From: Clonostachys chloroleuca
Lineage: Eukaryota > Ascomycota > Sordariomycetes > Hypocreales > Bionectriaceae
DNA length: 64,000 nucleotides
Direction of reading: 5' to 3'
NCBI GenBank assembly: GCA_037952775.1
Contig: JBANAY010000003.1
Coordinates: 2,852,001-2,916,000, forward strand
Shown piece after piece: positions 60,450 to 64,000 of this stretch (the first letter of the stretch is position 1; every line of letters begins with the position of its first letter). A model generated the notes under the pieces. That model saw only the letters and a list, made by a program, of their open reading frames with translations. It did no database searches and was not told the origin of the DNA. A program made the position numbers and the translations under genes.

Positions 60450-61744
60450 GATGATTTCTTTCAGGCCGATCAGGAGGCTGATGCTTTGGATCAGGTAGAG
60501 AATAAGCAATGATCCGGGTGTTATGTCAAGGTTGAGAATGAGCTTGACTGAAGTGTGCGGATAGGCGTAGTAGAAGACGAGTGCACGAGGGAAGTTGTGT
60601 GTGTGGCAGCAAGGTGAAAGAGGGCTGCATAAATAGTGATCTGATGAGCGGCTCGGCCCGACGACAAGTGAGTAATCAGTAAGAAGGTTTGCGGAGTTTA
60701 CGTTCTGCATGGTTGCATCCTTGGGCTAGCACAGCTTGTTTTTGCCTTTTGTATTCCATTGTGTTGAGATGTCGGGTCTGGCCTCTTCCATTGCCGTTTC
60801 TTACTTTATACTCAAACTCTCTCACCATCAAGGTTGAGAATGAGTCATGTAGAGAAAAATGGTAGGTAATATTCAATAGATTAATGCCAGACTAAAATTT
60901 TCGGTTGGGTGTGTCGTCAGTTGCGACATAAAGCCATGGGGAAAGGCCACACGACCAAAGAGAGCGAGGAAATCTGAGAGATGAACTTCTCCAAATAGCT
61001 CCCACATAATACAACTAGTGCATAAATTTGAAACATCTCTCCGTCTATCACTAGCAAGGAAATATGAGTAAAATGGGGCGACAGAAGTTGGAAGTGACGT
61101 TTGCAGTGTTTCGCGCAGTGGGTGGTGGTAGAGTGACAAGCGGCTGACATAAAAGATGACACACCCAGAACCTCCGGCGTTGGAATTTGACCCAATAATA
61201 GACCAATCAACCTAGTAATAAACACAATACTAAGCTAAATATTATAGAGTAGTTTTACTGTTTTTATTTTATTATGTTTAGTATTATCAATAAGAGAATT
61301 AGCCCCTACATTCCTCAGGCACTTTACGTGAAAAAGGCTTTAATGTGCCATGTGTTATCAGCCACTTACTTGGGTGGGCCACCATCACCACCAACACAAA
61401 TGCAAAAGTCAGTTAGTTACTTAATTTAGAAGAGACGAGCATCAATTGTAGAAAATGAATACGAGCGACTTCCGGTCGAATGATTTAGTTTCAATTCAAG
61501 TATATTATTTTCAGCATTACTTCGACATTGAACCTCGCCAGGATCAAGCGCTCGGTGTGGCGCAGGCGGGTCAACTGTGGCGTCTGGCACAGAGACTCAA
61601 TTCGCAATGGATTGCTTTCCCCTAAACCATCTACCCTTCCGCTGACTTCGGGTGCTTGCACCATATCAGAAATTATCTCGGGTCGCTCTATGGAGAGCTA
61701 GCGACACAAATGTACCGCGGTGGTGGTGACCAGACCAGTCAATC
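60450..61744. other. Intergenic, nothing firm
   Basis: It separates the divergent 2EXR and amidohydrolase genes. A 16-bp string (TCAAGGTTGAGAATGA) occurs at about 60526 and 60829. Minus frames at 60873-61225 have no domain. Slightly AT-rich at 61210-61290. Confidence 0.4.
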
Positions 61745-63183
61745 ATGTACATGCCACGACTCTGGAGAGCGGTGGCTCTCTTTCTCGCCCTTTGCGTCAG
61801 CACTACCAACGCCGATTGTACCGTCGTCCACCAAGGATCTTCGCAGGATGTCCTGTTCGTAGGGACAGTGCTTACCAGCGAGGGTCCTCTGGACCCCGGG
61901 TATATTCTAGTACAGTCAGGAAGGATTGTGCGCATGGGAAATGACGCCGCTTGTCGAGCCATTGGAGAGGCCAGCGTTGTCGAATGCAAGGGGTCAGTCA
62001 TCTCACCAGGGTTCATCAACACTCACGAGCACATCGACTGCTCAACCATCAACCCATTCCCCACCACCGGGACCCTATACGATCATCGCCATGAGTGGCG
62101 AGTGGGCCTAAACGATCGCCCAATGCTGCCTGCCCCCGTCAATGGCTCAGAGACTGATGCCGTCAAATGGGGTGAGCTGAGGCACATCTTCTCAGGCACA
62201 ACCTCCATCGTCGGGAATCACATGGCTCCTGGCCTCGCACGGAACCTGGATTTCGTTTCTGGGTTAGAAGATGACTTGGAATCTCCCGCTGATACATACG
62301 CAGTTTTCCCTCTAGACGACGCTCACGGGATCGTTCGTGAAGGAGATTGCGATTACGGCCCCAATCCTGTCGACCAGAAGACCGTCAAGGGACTACATCG
62401 CTACATTGGCCATGTCGCAGAGGGCATTGGTGCAGAAGCTCAGAATGAGTTCAGATGCTTATCGGACATCAATTACGACACGCAGTCGCTTTCATCTGGT
62501 GGGGGAGAAGTACGGATATTATCGCCCCAAATGTTGCTCTCGTTCATGCCCTAGGCCTCTCAGAGGCTGATTTTGATCTTGTTGCCGAACGGAATGCAAC
62601 AGTAGTCTGGTCGCCGAGGAGTAATGTCGCCCTCTATGGTAAAACACTGAACGTGACTTACCTCCTAGAAGCTGGAATCACGGTTGCTCTCGGTACTGAT
62701 TGGCTTCCATCTGGCTCCGCCACCATGGGAAGAGAAGCTCTATGTGGCCTCAATGCTACCCATCTCAGCTACGGCCGTACCCTGGAATCCAAAACTCTTT
62801 GGGAGATGATGACAATCAATGGCGCAAAGGTGGCTGGCTTCGACACCATGTTGGGGTCGATTGAAGTGGGAAAACTAGCTGACATAGTCATATTTGGTGG
62901 CGACAACACAAAAGATCCTTTCAGCCAGGCGATCTACGCCGCAGAGGAAGACATTGAGCTTGTCATGCGTGGCGGTAAGGTGCTTGTTGCCAGCCACAGC
63001 CTGGAACATTTGACAACCGGCGCTTGCGAGTCGGCCGCGTTTGGTCACGCCTCGAAAACAATTTGTGTAGAAGATGAGCTAGGGAATACCTACAAAGATT
63101 TTGAAGCATCCCTAGGCGGTGTCTACCCAGCCATCTTACCTGGTGTCCCTCCCAATGAGCCAAGCTGCGACCCCATCCGATAA
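61745..63183 (+). CDS. Secreted amidohydrolase with an apparent frameshift
   Basis: A frame from 61745 encodes a signal peptide (LWRAVALFLALCVSTTNA, ending near 23), the amidohydrolase beta-sandwich (DVLFVGTVLTSEGPLDPGYI) and the metal-binding NTHEHID (His94, His96). It runs on with good similarity to about 62500 and stops at 62554. The C-terminal half continues in another frame, from DIIAPNVALVHALGLSEADF (about 62515) through TVVWSPRSN, ALGTDWLPSGS (likely metal Asp) and GKLADIVIFGGD to a stop at 63183. Joining needs a one-base shift between about 62490 and 62520. I found no plausible intron there: the only GT..AG of suitable length is 26 bp. The whole would be about 479 residues, normal for the family. 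Either a recent pseudogene or a sequence error. Substrate unknown; the imidazolonepropionase/guanine-deaminase-like branch is a guess. Confidence 0.75.
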
Positions 63184-64000
63184 TCATCGACTTTCGGCAG
63201 GTTTAATCTCAAAAAAAAAATATATATATATTTCGAGGGCAGAAGATAGAGCGTTGTGCATGTCTCTTTTTAGAGATACTGCATCTTATTCAATTTAAGA
63301 CTACGAATTCCACGAATGTACTTCGGACATAGACGAAAACAAGGGCCTCCAAAATCTTTCGGCCTCCGCGCTCGGTGATCGGGGCTGCCCAGTGATCAGC
63401 TCGGAGGGTCATGTCTAGCACGGGCCTCTATATTTTCATGGATTTCAATTGGTACGATTCAGATCCTTCCAGAACGATGGCCAGCTAGCGAAATCCTATG
63501 GCAAGTATGTATGTCTTTCACGTCAACTTCAACATCTAACTTGCGGGTCCATTGGCATTCGACATGCGACATCCAGGGAAAATCCAACATTGGGAGAGAT
63601 TACTGGAGTTAATACAGACTGGGAGCCTTTATGAAACTTCAAATTCCATACCTAAAAAATAATAAGAGTTAGAGCAAGATTCGGATAGTTGAGACTTTGG
63701 ACCTCAGAGATCATCAAAACTGGGTAATCGATGATAGGGCGTTTCAAACAGCATTCGTTGTATTTATACTAGAGTCGATGCATATGCTTTTAACGAGGGC
63801 TAGCAATTATAAACATGCCTACCTATCAATATTCCTACATGAAAAATCATTTGACAGCTCAACTGCTCAGTTGTGTGTGGGTATCATATAAATCAGCCTC
63901 CTACACTCTCTCCAATTTCCTCAGCAAGATCCTCAAGTTTGTGCCGAAGGCGATGTTCCGCCTCTACCGCCGCCCAGCACGTGAATACAATAGCCTCCTC
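63184..64000. other. Intergenic to window end
   Basis: No gene supported. An A9 run followed by a (TA)n stretch lies at 63211-63231. The small plus frames at 63449-63634 and 63697-63891 have no recognisable domains. Something may begin on the minus strand beyond the window end, but it cannot be seen. Confidence 0.4.

Noticed and set aside
1..64000. tRNA, rRNA or other structured RNA genes
   Set aside because: None was seen by eye in the unique regions; tRNAscan-SE and Infernal would be needed to exclude small ones.

Overview
The window reads as chromosomal DNA of a filamentous ascomycete (Pezizomycotina). Short spliceosomal introns of 53 to 104 bp with GT..AG ends, a Zn2Cys6 regulator, a NACHT-type NLR gene, F-box and 2EXR proteins and a JEN-type permease all fit. 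About half of the window is AT-rich DNA in which CpA, TpG and CpG are almost absent while TpA is in excess. That is the footprint of repeat-induced point mutation (RIP). The species cannot be named from this evidence.

Layout. 0.5-3.3 kb: a spliced flavin monooxygenase and a DsbA-fold isomerase-like gene. 3.96-9.33 kb: RIP block 1, a decayed minus-strand Ty3/gypsy element with a MITE and a repeat called here E2. 9.33-10.94 kb: one intact F-box gene stranded between blocks. 11.1-21.3 kb: RIP block 2, with further gypsy copies, two LTRs each split by a repeat called E3, a second E2 copy and a chromodomain relic. 21.7-32.0 kb: a gene island with five plus-strand genes: a Zn2Cys6 factor, a D-serine dehydratase-like enzyme, a RidA imine deaminase, a HAD hydrolase and a JEN monocarboxylate permease. 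33.0-33.4 kb: a fragment of an NRPS adenylation domain, cut at a gypsy LTR. 33.4-51.1 kb: RIP block 3, a nested pile (gypsy, copia inside it, a second gypsy inside the copia, plus E2 and E3 insertions) ending in a RIP-destroyed ankyrin-repeat array. 51.4-55.4 kb: a four-exon NLR gene (alpha/beta-hydrolase, NACHT, ankyrin). 56.0-56.7 kb: a broken nucleoside-phosphorylase (PNP) domain of the type found at the N-terminus of other fungal NLRs. 57.8-59.2 kb: decayed or uncertain small genes. 59.2-60.4 kb: a 2EXR protein. 61.7-63.2 kb: a secreted amidohydrolase with an apparent frameshift.

How the genes fit together. The 21.7-32.0 kb island makes biochemical sense as a small catabolic cluster. D-serine (or D-threo-3-hydroxyaspartate) dehydration gives an enamine/imine, RidA hydrolyses that intermediate to the keto acid, and a JEN permease moves pyruvate or lactate-type acids. 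A fungal-specific regulator lies upstream on the same strand. The grouping is an inference from order and chemistry. The repeat blocks record successive insertions. Four E3 copies have exact 5-bp target duplications, and both E3 and E2 look like non-autonomous families I cannot assign to a known one.
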